Below are positions 14,511 to 22,758 of a DNA stretch of 64,000 nucleotides, piece by piece. The notes under the pieces are model-generated. The model did not search any database. It saw only the letters and a list, made by a program, of their open reading frames with translations, and had not been told where the DNA came from. This DNA comes from Planomicrobium sp. YIM 101495 (GTDB taxonomy: Bacteria; Bacillota; Bacilli; Bacillales_A; Planococcaceae). The translations under genes and the position numbers were made by a program. Every line of letters begins with the position of its first letter. The stretch's first letter is position 1. Location: the NCBI RefSeq assembly GCF_009707665.1, contig NZ_WLZW01000003.1, positions 1 to 64,000 on the forward strand. The letters are read 5' to 3'.

Positions 14511-16211
14511 ATGACATGGCAGGAACGAATTAAGAAATGGCTCGCACATGAAGAGCTGGATGAAGATACGAAAGCGGCACTCGCAACGCTGCAGGATGAT
14601 GAGAAGCTTGCGGAAGACGCGTTTTACCAAGACTTGACGTTCGGGACGGGCGGCATGCGCGGGGAGATCGGTCCCGGAACGAACCGCATGAACATTTACA
14701 CGGTGCGTAAAGCATCGCAAGGCATTGCAGACTATATCGCAAGCAAAGGAGCGGAAGCGAAGAGCCGCGGCATCGTCATCGCGTATGACAGCCGGCGCAT
14801 GTCGCCGGAATTCGCTCGGGAGGCGGCGCAGACGTTCGCAGCGAACGGCATTCATACGTATCTTTACGATGCACCGCGCACGACGCCTCAATTATCGTTC
14901 AGCGTGCGTTACTTGCATGCGTTCATGGGCGTGGTCGTGACGGCAAGCCATAACCCGCCGGAATACAACGGCTACAAAGTGTACGGGGAAGACGGCGCAC
15001 AACTGAATCTGGAAGATGCGGACGAAGTGATCGATTTTGTCGGCCGCGTCGAAAACGAATTGGCGATCCGGAATGAAGGCTACGACCCGGAATTGCTCGT
15101 CACAGTTGGTGAACGTCTGGATGCGGCGTATATCGAACAGGCATTGACAGTTCGTGAGCAGCTGGCACATCCGGTCAAAGCGGTATTCACACCGCTCCAC
15201 GGCGCATCGGGTGCAACGGTGAAGCGTCTGCTTGAAGAAGCGGGCTATCACGATGTTACATACGTCCCCGAGCAGATGCAGCCGGACGGTGAATTCCCGA
15301 CGGTCACTTCACCGAACCCGGAAGAAGCGGGTGCGTTTGAACTGGCTGAAGTGTATGGCCAGAAGACGGAGGCGGACCTTCTGATTGCAGTCGATCCGGA
15401 CGGCGACCGTGCAGGGATTGCGGTACGTGACGGAGAGCATTACAAATTATTGTCAGGCAACCAGACCGGTGCACTCCTGATCGAATATTTGCTGAGCCAG
15501 AAGAAGGAAAAAGGCGAATTGCCTGCGGATGGCCGCATCTTTAAGACGATTGTGACGTCTGAATTTGGCCGCGTCATCGCGGAGTCTTACGGGGTGGATT
15601 GTGAAGATGTCCTGACCGGATTTAAATTCATCGGTGAGAAGTTGAAACTGAATGATGTGAACCGGGAATTTACGTTCCTGTTCGGCTACGAAGAAAGCTA
15701 CGGCTACTTGGCACGTGATTTTGCGCGTGACAAAGATGCCGTGCAGATTACTTTGCTGCTCGTCGAAGCCGCTGCCTTTTACCGGACGCAAGGCAAGACG
15801 TTACTTGATGTCTTGCACGAATTGTATGCGCGTCACGGCTGGTACCGCGAATCGCTTGTCTCTGTCACAAAAAAAGGTGTCGAAGGTGCGCGTGAAATCA
15901 ACCGGTTGCTTGAAGATTTGCGCATGCGCCCGTTCCAGGAAATTGCCGGCATTCCGGTGAAGACAATCGAGGATTACGACAGCCAGACCCGTCGCTTCGT
16001 CGACCTCGGCACAGATGAGAAAATCACGTTGCCGCAGTCGAACGTCCTGAAGTTCTTCCTGGAAGATGGCTCATGGATTTGTGTGCGTCCGAGCGGCACT
16101 GAACCGAAAGTGAAATATTATTTCGGCGTGACGGCTTCAGGCGAACAGGAAAGTTCCGAGCGTCTTGAATTTTTGAAAGAAGCATTCGTCGCGGAAGTGG
16201 ACGGACGCTGA
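14511..16211 (+). CDS. pgcA: Phosphoglucomutase / phosphomannomutase PgcA
   Basis: The 566-aa alpha-D-phosphohexomutase interconverts glucose-6-P and glucose-1-P for UDP-glucose, glycolipid and wall polymer synthesis. The active-site phosphoserine is Ser146 in VVVTASHNPPEYNGYK; the Mg loop is DPDGDR (295-300); the sugar-binding GYEESYGY and the C-terminal RPSGTEPKVKYY phosphate loop are present. The start at 14511 follows GGAGGG; an in-frame TTG at 14496 precedes the ribosome binding site. Length agrees with B. subtilis PgcA. It is monocistronic, with a terminator. Confidence 0.94.
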   Translation: MTWQERIKKWLAHEELDEDTKAALATLQDDEKLAEDAFYQDLTFGTGGMRGEIGPGTNRMNIYTVRKASQGIADYIASKGAEAKSRGIVIAYDSRRMSPEFAREAAQTFAANGIHTYLYDAPRTTPQLSFSVRYLHAFMGVVVTASHNPPEYNGYKVYGEDGAQLNLEDADEVIDFVGRVENELAIRNEGYDPELLVTVGERLDAAYIEQALTVREQLAHPVKAVFTPLHGASGATVKRLLEEAGYHDVTYVPEQMQPDGEFPTVTSPNPEEAGAFELAEVYGQKTEADLLIAVDPDGDRAGIAVRDGEHYKLLSGNQTGALLIEYLLSQKKEKGELPADGRIFKTIVTSEFGRVIAESYGVDCEDVLTGFKFIGEKLKLNDVNREFTFLFGYEESYGYLARDFARDKDAVQITLLLVEAAAFYRTQGKTLLDVLHELYARHGWYRESLVSVTKKGVEGAREINRLLEDLRMRPFQEIAGIPVKTIEDYDSQTRRFVDLGTDEKITLPQSNVLKFFLEDGSWICVRPSGTEPKVKYYFGVTASGEQESSERLEFLKEAFVAEVDGR

Positions 16212-16216
16212 CAAAG

Positions 16217-16246
16217 AAAACTCCCTCGATGCAGGGAGTTTTTTCA
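16217..16246 (+). terminator. Terminator of pgcA
   Basis: AAAACTCCCT pairs with AGGGAGTTTT around a 6-nt loop, followed by T. Confidence 0.9.
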
Positions 16247-16308
16247 TTCGAAAGGTGGAGGAATCCTGCGTGGATTTCGGGTAATCTTAAAACAATGAGG
16301 TGGAAAGC

Positions 16309-17421
16309 ATGATGGCTGAACATTCGACTGTGGCGCTGCTCAAGGAAATCGCCGAGCTTTTGAATGAAGAAACGGATATGGAAGGGATGCTGAACGGAGC
16401 AATCCGGAAGCTGCTTGCCGGTACGTCATTCGAGACGGCGTGGATTTTCTTCATCAACGAAGAAGGGAAGCACCGGCTCGTCGCACATGCAGGGCTTCCG
16501 GGCGCGCTCGATTCAAACGGCTGCGCCCACCTGAAGGAAGGTGGCTGCTGGTGTGTCCGTCGCTACATTAAAGGTGATCTGGAGAAAGCATCGAACATCA
16601 TCGCCTGCCAGCGCATCGAAAATGCAGGAGAAGTCCGCGTGGCGTCCGGTGGAACGATTACGCATCATGCGACCGTTCCGCTGCAGTCCGGGGAAGAACG
16701 ATTCGGACTGCTGAATATCGCAGCGCCTGAGACTTCCCGTTTTTCGAAAGACGATCTTGCCTTGCTCGAATCAGCCGCGTTCCAGATCGGTTCCGCGATC
16801 AAACGCATCGGCTTGACCAAGCAGGAACAGGAGCTTGCACTTGTCGGGGAACGGAACCGGCTGGCACGAGATCTGCACGATTCGGTCAACCAATTGCTGT
16901 TCTCGGTGACGCTCACAGCACGGGGCGGTGTAGAGATGACGAAGGATGAGGAAATGCAGGACACGTTCCGGGAGATCCAGCATTTGACGCAGGAAGCACT
17001 GCATGAAATGCGCGCGCTCATCTGGCAGCTTCGGCCGAAGGGGCTTGAAAGCGGTATTGTCGAAGCGATCAAAGGATACGGCGATATGCTCGGGCTGTCG
17101 CTCGACGTCAAAGTGACCGGCGTCATCCAGTTGCCTTCACGGATCGAGGAAGCCTTGTTCCGGATCGCACAGGAAGCGCTCAACAATATCCGCAAGCATG
17201 CCGGCGTGAAAGATGCGGAATTGTATATATCGGCTCGTTCGAAAGATGTCTTGATGGTCATCAAGGACGAAGGCCGTGGATTCGCTGCGGGTGAACGGCT
17301 GGCCCTTCCATCGATGGGACTGCAGGGCATGCGTGACCGCGCCGAAGCGGAAGGCGGAATGGCCGAGTGGTCGAGCGGCATCGGCAAAGGCACGGAAATA
17401 CTCGTACGGATTCCGTATTGA
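16309..17421 (+). CDS. GAF-domain sensor histidine kinase (NarL type, AirS/NreB-like)
   Basis: The 370-aa cytoplasmic sensor kinase lacks transmembrane segments. Residues about 10-165 form a GAF domain; the HisKA_3 dimerisation part follows with the phosphoacceptor His190 in RNRLARDLHDSVNQ, then a HATPase_c domain (LNNIRKHAG, KDEGRGF, GLQGMRDRA). The GAF domain carries four cysteines spaced C-X7-C-X-C-X17-C (Cys72, 80, 82, 100), close to the 2Fe-2S sensing motif of Staphylococcus AirS. The response regulator follows 14 bp later. The start may be 16309 or 16312, both after GAGGTGG. Confidence 0.87.
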   Translation: MMAEHSTVALLKEIAELLNEETDMEGMLNGAIRKLLAGTSFETAWIFFINEEGKHRLVAHAGLPGALDSNGCAHLKEGGCWCVRRYIKGDLEKASNIIACQRIENAGEVRVASGGTITHHATVPLQSGEERFGLLNIAAPETSRFSKDDLALLESAAFQIGSAIKRIGLTKQEQELALVGERNRLARDLHDSVNQLLFSVTLTARGGVEMTKDEEMQDTFREIQHLTQEALHEMRALIWQLRPKGLESGIVEAIKGYGDMLGLSLDVKVTGVIQLPSRIEEALFRIAQEALNNIRKHAGVKDAELYISARSKDVLMVIKDEGRGFAAGERLALPSMGLQGMRDRAEAEGGMAEWSSGIGKGTEILVRIPY

Positions 17422-17435
17422 AAGGGGATGGCAAG

Positions 17436-18074
17436 ATGAGGGTCTTGATTGCGGATGATCATCATGTAGTAAGGCGCGGGTTGTTGTTCTTCCTGAAAAC
17501 ACAGGAAGGCATCGAAGTCGTAGGAGAAGCGGTGAATGGTAAGGAAGCGGTGGAGCTTGCAGCAACGCTCCGGCCGGATATCGTCTTGATGGATCTCGTC
17601 ATGCCGGAAATGGACGGTATCCAGGCGACGAAGAGGATCAAAGAGCAGTTCCCGGAAATCATCGTTCTCATCTTGACAAGCTTTTCGGACCGGGACCATG
17701 TCATCCCAGCGATTGAGGCGGGGGCAGCAGGTTACCAGCTGAAAGACATCGAACCGGATGAATTGGTCGAAGTGTTGCACGATCTTTTGCGCGGGGAGCA
17801 GCCGCTGCATCCGAAAGCTTCGTCGGAGCTGCTGAAAGGACCGGCGGAACCGGCGCCGCATACCGTTCATCCGCTGACGCCGCGGGAGCAGGAAGTGTTG
17901 GCGGAATTGACGAAAGGCCAGAGCAACCGTGAAATCGCATCGGCCCTGTTCGTCACGGAAAAAACCGTGAAGACACACATCTCCAATATTTTTTCGAAGC
18001 TTGGTGTCCAGGACCGGACGCAGGCGGCGCTCTATGCCGTCAAGCACGGGCTGACGGAGTCGGACCAGCGATAG
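17436..18074 (+). CDS. LuxR/NarL-family response regulator
   Basis: The 212-aa regulator has a receiver domain (Asp7-Asp8, phosphorylated Asp53 in IVLMDLVMPEMDG, Thr/Ser at LILTSFSD, Lys at YQLKDIE) and a C-terminal LuxR helix-turn-helix (LTPREQEVLAELTKGQSN, EKTVKTHISNIFSKLG). The start at 17436 follows AAAGGGGA overlapping the kinase stop, so it is co-translated with its kinase. Its targets are not visible here; the next gene, a lipoprotein, is a candidate. Confidence 0.9.
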   Translation: MRVLIADDHHVVRRGLLFFLKTQEGIEVVGEAVNGKEAVELAATLRPDIVLMDLVMPEMDGIQATKRIKEQFPEIIVLILTSFSDRDHVIPAIEAGAAGYQLKDIEPDELVEVLHDLLRGEQPLHPKASSELLKGPAEPAPHTVHPLTPREQEVLAELTKGQSNREIASALFVTEKTVKTHISNIFSKLGVQDRTQAALYAVKHGLTESDQR

Positions 18075-18175
18075 GATGAAAGAGCGCATCTTCCGTCTTG
18101 TTGTTTTCGCCTCTTTCTGAACGGGTATAGCAGACTAGCAACGAAATTGGCCCCGGTCAGGGAGGAGGAACGAAA

Positions 18176-18439
18176 ATGAGCCAACAGAAATGGTTGAAAC
18201 TTGGTGCGGCAACGATATTATCTGTCGGGATGCTTGCTGCTTGTGGCGGGGAAGATGATCAGCTCGAATTCGAGGACCCAGGCGCGGACTTTGAAGACGG
18301 CGGTGATGAAGGGCCTGCTCCGGAAGTGAACGACGAGGACGGCGAGACGGACCTCGACCAGAACCCTGATGAAGGAACAGATGATGAATTCGAAGATGAC
18401 ATGGAAGATAAACAAGATGATACTTCGGATGAAAACTAA
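18176..18439 (+). CDS. Small very acidic lipoprotein
   Basis: The 87-aa precursor has a signal peptide with a good lipobox (MLAACGG, Cys22). The mature 66 residues are low-complexity and almost all Asp, Glu, Asn, Gly and Pro (for example EDGETDLDQNPDEGTDDE), so it is an intrinsically disordered anionic tail tethered to the membrane. The start follows GGGAGGAGGAACGAAA, an excellent ribosome binding site. It lies directly after a two-component system. Function unknown. Confidence 0.75.
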   Translation: MSQQKWLKLGAATILSVGMLAACGGEDDQLEFEDPGADFEDGGDEGPAPEVNDEDGETDLDQNPDEGTDDEFEDDMEDKQDDTSDEN

Positions 18440-18484
18440 AGGAAGCGGGCTGCTGCAATTTTTGCAGGTCTTTGATGAAATGAA

Positions 18485-18527
18485 AAAACGGGACTATGTC
18501 ACATCGACACAGTCCCGTTTTTGTTAT
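18485..18527. terminator. Bidirectional terminator
   Basis: AACGGGACTATGTC pairs with GACACAGTCCCGTT (one G-U), flanked by A4 and T5. Confidence 0.9.
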
Positions 18528-19108
18528 TCACTTGCTTCATCGTCGACTACGACGCGTTCAGACGTCCCGCCTGCCTGCTCGATATAGCCGGTAAGCGACC
18601 CGGCCATCAAGAAGATGGTACCTGTGGACATCTTGATTTCGTTCCCGTCTTTCGTGAACAGTGCGATTGCCTGGGTCTTGCGTGTGCCGCCTTCCATCGC
18701 GACGTGTTCTTCGATTCGGTCGAAGTCATCCCATGTGTACGTATGCTCGGTAAATTCCCACGGCCCGTTATAGACGAATTTCTCGCTCGTCATATAATAA
18801 TAATCGGATAGCGACAATGCGGTGCCGAGCACACCGACGACGACGAGGACTGCAGCTAAGCTGTATCGTTTCGCTTTGCTATCGATCACGACGAGCACGA
18901 TGAGTGCAGCGGCGATCAGCAAAAGGCCGACGCCACCGGTGATGAGTGAGATGAAATTTGTGCCGATGTGCGTTGCGAGCGGCGTGATGAACATCGCCTT
19001 GATCGGGTAGAACAAGGCAGCCGGTGCAATCAATGCGCTGATGGCCAAGATGACGGCAAATGTCACCATCACCACTTTTTTCTGGTCGATAAAATCATAC
19101 ATCGTCAT
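18524..19108 (-). CDS. Multi-pass membrane protein with a soluble C-terminal domain
   Basis: The 194-aa protein has about three hydrophobic helices in the first 105 residues (13-38, 53-75, 84-102), followed by an approximately 80-residue soluble tail rich in Thr and Glu (WEFTEHTYTWDDFDRIEEH). The start ATG follows GGGGAAC; a second ATG two codons later is equally possible. No known family is recognised. It lies 3' of and in the same direction as the cation transporter gene, so it may be in the same operon. Confidence 0.6.
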   Translation of the reverse strand: MTMYDFIDQKKVVMVTFAVILAISALIAPAALFYPIKAMFITPLATHIGTNFISLITGGVGLLLIAAALIVLVVIDSKAKRYSLAAVLVVVGVLGTALSLSDYYYMTSEKFVYNGPWEFTEHTYTWDDFDRIEEHVAMEGGTRKTQAIALFTKDGNEIKMSTGTIFLMAGSLTGYIEQAGGTSERVVVDDEASE

Positions 19109-19125
19109 GTTCCCCTTCTGGATGA

Positions 19126-20010
19126 CTAAATTTCTGACTTGGAAGAATAATCAGGTTCTATATGTACGAGTATGACACAGTTCGGTTTCACTTTGTTGAT
19201 TTTTCTTTCGATTTCTTCGGTGATCCAATGGCTTTCGATGACATTCAAGTAGGGAGCGACCGAGATCGTCAAGTCGATGAAGATGACGTTGCCGTGATGC
19301 CGTCCTTTGAAGTCGCGCATGTCGATGACGCCTGGTACATTCTCGATGATGGTATACATCGCCTCAACTTCGCCTTCGTCGAATCCGTCTGTCAATGTCA
19401 GCACTGCTTCCTTGAAAATCGTGATGGCCGCGAAGATGATCAAGCAGCCGACTGCGAGTGCAGTGATCACATCGATGATCGGGGCGCCGAGAATTGAAGC
19501 GATAATCCCGATCCCAGCTCCTACCGAGACAAGCGCATCGGCACGGTTGTCGTAAGCAGCGGCTTTGACAGCTGAGCTATTGATTTCCGCGGCGAGCTTC
19601 CGGTTGAAGCGGTAGACGCCGTACATGACGACGGCACTGAACAACGCAATCCAGACTGTATAGCCTTCTGGTGTGTCAGCGGGTGGACCGAAGAGGTTGC
19701 GGACAGCCGTGAAGATGACTTGCAGTCCGATAGCAGCCATGATGAATGAAGCGACGAGTGATGCAATCGTTTCTGCACGCAAGTGGCCGTAGTGGTGATT
19801 CTCATCCGGCGGCTTTTGGGAAATGCGCAAGCCGACGAGGACTGCTATGGAAGCGATAATGTCGGTCAAGTTGTTCAACCCGTCCGCTTTCAATGCTTCG
19901 GAATTCCCGGCATAGCCGAAGCTCAATTTAATGGCACTGAGGAAAATGTATGCACCGATACTGAGCCAGGCTCCTTTTTCTCCTCTGCGTAAATTTGTAT
20001 AGATGTCCAA
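19126..20010 (-). CDS. Cation diffusion facilitator (CDF) transporter
   Basis: The 294-aa efflux pump for divalent metals (Zn, Mn, Fe or similar) has six helices in the first 200 residues, the HHYGHLRAETIASL motif with metal-binding residues at helix 2-3, DNRADALVSVG in helix 5 (site A DxxxD), and a cytoplasmic metal-binding C-terminal domain with GRHHGNVIFIDLTI. The start is TTG at 20010, 10 nt after GGAGGC; this gives the usual N-terminus. An upstream in-frame GTG at 20043 sits in a terminator hairpin. The metal is unknown. Confidence 0.88.
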   Translation of the reverse strand: MDIYTNLRRGEKGAWLSIGAYIFLSAIKLSFGYAGNSEALKADGLNNLTDIIASIAVLVGLRISQKPPDENHHYGHLRAETIASLVASFIMAAIGLQVIFTAVRNLFGPPADTPEGYTVWIALFSAVVMYGVYRFNRKLAAEINSSAVKAAAYDNRADALVSVGAGIGIIASILGAPIIDVITALAVGCLIIFAAITIFKEAVLTLTDGFDEGEVEAMYTIIENVPGVIDMRDFKGRHHGNVIFIDLTISVAPYLNVIESHWITEEIERKINKVKPNCVILVHIEPDYSSKSEI

Positions 20011-20040
20011 TTTGTTTCCTGCCTCCAACTCTTCTGAACG

Positions 20041-20140
20041 CACAAAAACGGCCGCTGCTGCAGGCCGTTTTTACTCGTTTAAAGCGATATATGATAGCGT
20101 TCGATTCGCGATCGTGTGGTGTCGGATATCTATTATAGCA
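20041..20140 (-). promoter_or_regulatory. Promoter and leader with terminator upstream of the CDF gene
   Basis: On the minus strand an extended -10 (TGCTATAAT, 20140-20132) is followed by about 55 nt with inverted repeats and then a strong terminator hairpin, AAAAACGGCC (20070s) with GGCCGTTTTT (20040s), before the ribosome binding site of the CDF gene. There is no other minus-strand gene it could terminate, so it looks like an attenuated leader or a separate small RNA. No known riboswitch consensus was recognised. Confidence 0.45.
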
Positions 20141-20259
20141 TGAAAAAAGATCGAGTTGGTTGTTTTCTTTTCACCGTTGCGGATTTTCGGCAGTCCATGT
20201 AGGCTAAAGGAAACCGGCTTTTTTATAAAAAGCTGTAATCGCAAATGGAGGGGATCAGG

Positions 20260-21510
20260 ATGAAAGCGGAACAAATGGACACGGCAGATGTGCTTGCGCA
20301 TTTCAAGGAAGAATTTCACGAGACGGCTGGCGAATTATATATGGACGGCAATTCGCTCGGCTTGATGAGCAAACGGGCGGAAGCAGCACTCGAAGCAGCG
20401 CTGGCGAGTTGGAAGATATACGGAATCGATGGCTGGACAGAAGGGGAGCGGCCATGGTTCACGCTGGCTGAGGAATTGAGTGCTCGGGTGGCTCCAATCG
20501 TCGGGGCGAAAGCGCATGAAGTGATGGTGACAGGTTCGATCACTTCGAATATTCACCAAATGCTGTCGACCGTGTTCGCACCGACTGCGGAACGTTCCGT
20601 GATCGTCATGGATGAACTGAATTTCCCGTCAGATATTTACGCTACGGAAAGCCATCTCCGACTGCGTGGACTGAATCCGGCAGAGGCGCTGAGAAAAGTA
20701 CCAAGCCGTGACGGCCATACGCTTATGCTCGAAGATATTCTCGCGCAATTGCAGGGTGATGTGGCAGTCGTTTTATTGCCGTCGGTCCTGTACCGGAGCG
20801 GGCAATTGCTGCCGATGCGGGAAATAACGGAAGCAGCCCACAAGAAAGGTATTCTCGTCGGCTTCGACTTGGCGCATTCGATCGGGGCAATCCCTCATAC
20901 GCTCCATGAAGATGGTGTCGACTTTGCTGTTTGGTGCCATTACAAGTATATGAACTCGGGTCCCGGCGGTACGGGCGGGCTGTATTTGCATGAGCGCCAT
21001 CACACGCTGCTTCCAGGCAATGCCGGCTGGTTCGGCTCGGACAAGACAAAGCAATTCGATATGGATCATTCGTTCACGAAAGCGGAAGGGGCAGGTGCTT
21101 ACCAGATCGGCACACCGCACATTTTCAGCATGGCACCGCTTTTCGGCAGCCTTGAATTGTTCGAGGAAGCGGGAATTGAACGAATCCGCGAGAAGTCATT
21201 GGCGCTGACGAAGTTCATGCGTGGGCTGGCGGCAGAACATCTGCCGGAACTCCAAGACGTGACGCCGGTCAAGGACGAAGACCGCGGCGGACACATCGCC
21301 TTTGCGCACCCGGAAGCGGCACGGATCTGCAAGGCACTCAAACAGGCAGGAGTGGTGCCGGATTTCCGTGCACCTGATATTATCCGGCTCGCACCGGTCG
21401 CATTCCATACAAGCTTCAAGGAAGTCGAGGAGATGGTCATGCGCCTGAAGCGGATCATGGACGAGGAAACATACAAACAATTCAGCAACGAACGAAATGT
21501 GGTGGCGTGA
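20260..21510 (+). CDS. kynU: Kynureninase KynU
   Basis: This PLP enzyme (416 aa) cleaves kynurenine to anthranilate and alanine. Family motifs are YMDGNSLGLMSKRA at residues 27-40, FDLAHSIGA with the PLP-binding Asp, and the Schiff-base Lys229 in WCHYKYMNSGPGGTGG. The start at 20260 follows GGAGGGGATCAGG. It overlaps kynB downstream. kynA (tryptophan 2,3-dioxygenase), usually in the same operon, is not in this window. Confidence 0.92.
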   Translation: MKAEQMDTADVLAHFKEEFHETAGELYMDGNSLGLMSKRAEAALEAALASWKIYGIDGWTEGERPWFTLAEELSARVAPIVGAKAHEVMVTGSITSNIHQMLSTVFAPTAERSVIVMDELNFPSDIYATESHLRLRGLNPAEALRKVPSRDGHTLMLEDILAQLQGDVAVVLLPSVLYRSGQLLPMREITEAAHKKGILVGFDLAHSIGAIPHTLHEDGVDFAVWCHYKYMNSGPGGTGGLYLHERHHTLLPGNAGWFGSDKTKQFDMDHSFTKAEGAGAYQIGTPHIFSMAPLFGSLELFEEAGIERIREKSLALTKFMRGLAAEHLPELQDVTPVKDEDRGGHIAFAHPEAARICKALKQAGVVPDFRAPDIIRLAPVAFHTSFKEVEEMVMRLKRIMDEETYKQFSNERNVVA

Positions 21511-21512
21511 GC

Positions 21513-22133
21513 ATGACGAAGGAAATCATCGACATTACGATGCCGCTCCGTTCAGAGACGCCGGAATGGCCGGGAGACACACCATTCGACTTCCATTTAT
21601 CAGTGACGAAAGAACAGAGCGGGTCCGTCAACATTGGACAGCTTACCGCTTCTACCCATATCGGGACACATATCGATGCCCCATTCCACTACGATGAACA
21701 TGGCATGACTGTGGAGCAGTTGCCGCTGAACGTTTATTTGACGACGGCGCAAGTAGTGGATGTAACCGGCTTGAAGGAAATCACGGAGAGTGACATGCCG
21801 GAAGTCAAGAGTGGCGTGACGGCGATTCTCTTGAAGACAAATGCGTGGACAGATCGTTCGGTTTTTCCGTCCGCGTGGCCATTGTTCGACCCGGCCATCG
21901 CAAGCTGGATGTCGGAGCACGCCATCACGTTGCTCGGTGTCGATGTGCCATCGATCGATCCGGAAACAAGCAAGGAATTACCGATGCACCACGCGATGAA
22001 AGACAACCACCGTTACATTCTGGAAGGTATCGTACTTGATAAAGTGGCAGAAGGAGTGTACGGACTGACAGCGCTTCCGCTGAAAATAGCAGGGGCGGAC
22101 GGAAGTCCTGTACGTGCGGTCCTGACCCACTAA
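21513..22133 (+). CDS. kynB: Kynurenine formamidase KynB
   Basis: The 206-aa metal-dependent cyclase-family hydrolase converts N-formylkynurenine to kynurenine. The metal motif HIGTHIDAPFHY (HxGTHxDxPxH) and LLGVDVPSIDP are present. The first in-frame codon is a GTG at 21507 overlapping the kynU stop; the ATG at 21513 is the more likely start. It is translated directly after kynU and ends at a long symmetric terminator. Confidence 0.9.
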   Translation: MTKEIIDITMPLRSETPEWPGDTPFDFHLSVTKEQSGSVNIGQLTASTHIGTHIDAPFHYDEHGMTVEQLPLNVYLTTAQVVDVTGLKEITESDMPEVKSGVTAILLKTNAWTDRSVFPSAWPLFDPAIASWMSEHAITLLGVDVPSIDPETSKELPMHHAMKDNHRYILEGIVLDKVAEGVYGLTALPLKIAGADGSPVRAVLTH

Positions 22134-22136
22134 GAA

Positions 22137-22179
22137 CAGCTAAAAGAGCCATCAGCGATGCTGATGGCTCTTTTAGCTG
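22137..22179. terminator. Long symmetric bidirectional terminator
   Basis: A perfect 20-bp stem (CAGCTAAAAGAGCCATCAGC with its complement) around the 3-nt loop GAT separates the convergent kynB and ArsC-like genes. Confidence 0.9.
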
Positions 22180-22196
22180 CGAATGAATGGATGAGT

Positions 22197-22625
22197 TCAA
22201 ATGCTTCGGAAAAGCGGTTCCATCTCTTTCACTTGCATGGCGATTTCGTCGCATACTTCCTGATAGGCAGCCCATCGGTCAGGGGAATCCGTCGTATGCT
22301 GTTCGGGATCTTGGATATTCCAGTGGATTACGCGTTGGGACGATAGGTCCGGAGGGACGGATTGCCGCTGAATGTCGCCGTCATATAGAGCGACGATGAG
22401 ATCTGCATTATTCACTTCTTCCGGGTTGTATTGTCGCGGTTCGTAATCGGGTAATTGGATCAGGACTTCTTTCAATATTTCAATCGGAGTTTCCGTAATC
22501 GAAGGTTTCTCCCAAGCCGCACTTTTAATATCCCAGTCATGAAGCTCTAATTGATGGGTCCAGATTTCGGCCATGAGGCTTCGGTGTTGCTTGGATGACA
22601 AAAAATAGACAGTATGTTTGGCCAT
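22197..22625 (-). CDS. Arsenate reductase-like protein without catalytic cysteines
   Basis: The 142-aa protein has the fold and landmarks of thioredoxin-coupled ArsC / low-molecular-weight phosphatases: YFLSSKQHRSLMAEIW at the P-loop, VNNADLIVALYDGD and HWNIQDPEQ. In ArsC the P-loop is CTGNSCRS; here it is one residue shorter and reads SSKQHRS, and the two other redox cysteines are Tyr and Gln. It therefore cannot do the ArsC or phosphatase reaction. It may be a regulatory or binding paralogue. The start follows GGGGAAGCACC. No ars genes are adjacent. Confidence 0.75.
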   Translation of the reverse strand: MAKHTVYFLSSKQHRSLMAEIWTHQLELHDWDIKSAAWEKPSITETPIEILKEVLIQLPDYEPRQYNPEEVNNADLIVALYDGDIQRQSVPPDLSSQRVIHWNIQDPEQHTTDSPDRWAAYQEVCDEIAMQVKEMEPLFRSI

Positions 22626-22758
22626 GGTGCTTCCCCTTCTTCCTATGTTTCAAGTCGTTTCGAATAGTCTTCTTTACCCAGATGGGGGAATTATGAAACC
22701 ATTAAACACGTTATATTGATAAGTAACGATAAAAATATGATAGTCGTTAGACTTCCTG

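Noticed and set aside
16665-18089. 474-codon open frame on the minus strand opposite the two-component genes
   Set aside because: It has no ribosome binding site or family likeness, and the plus-strand kinase and regulator are unmistakable.
20041-20140. Known Ni/Co, Mn or Mg riboswitch upstream of the CDF gene
   Set aside because: The leader is only about 60 nt before the terminator and shows none of the conserved bases I know for these classes. Kept only as an unassigned leader.
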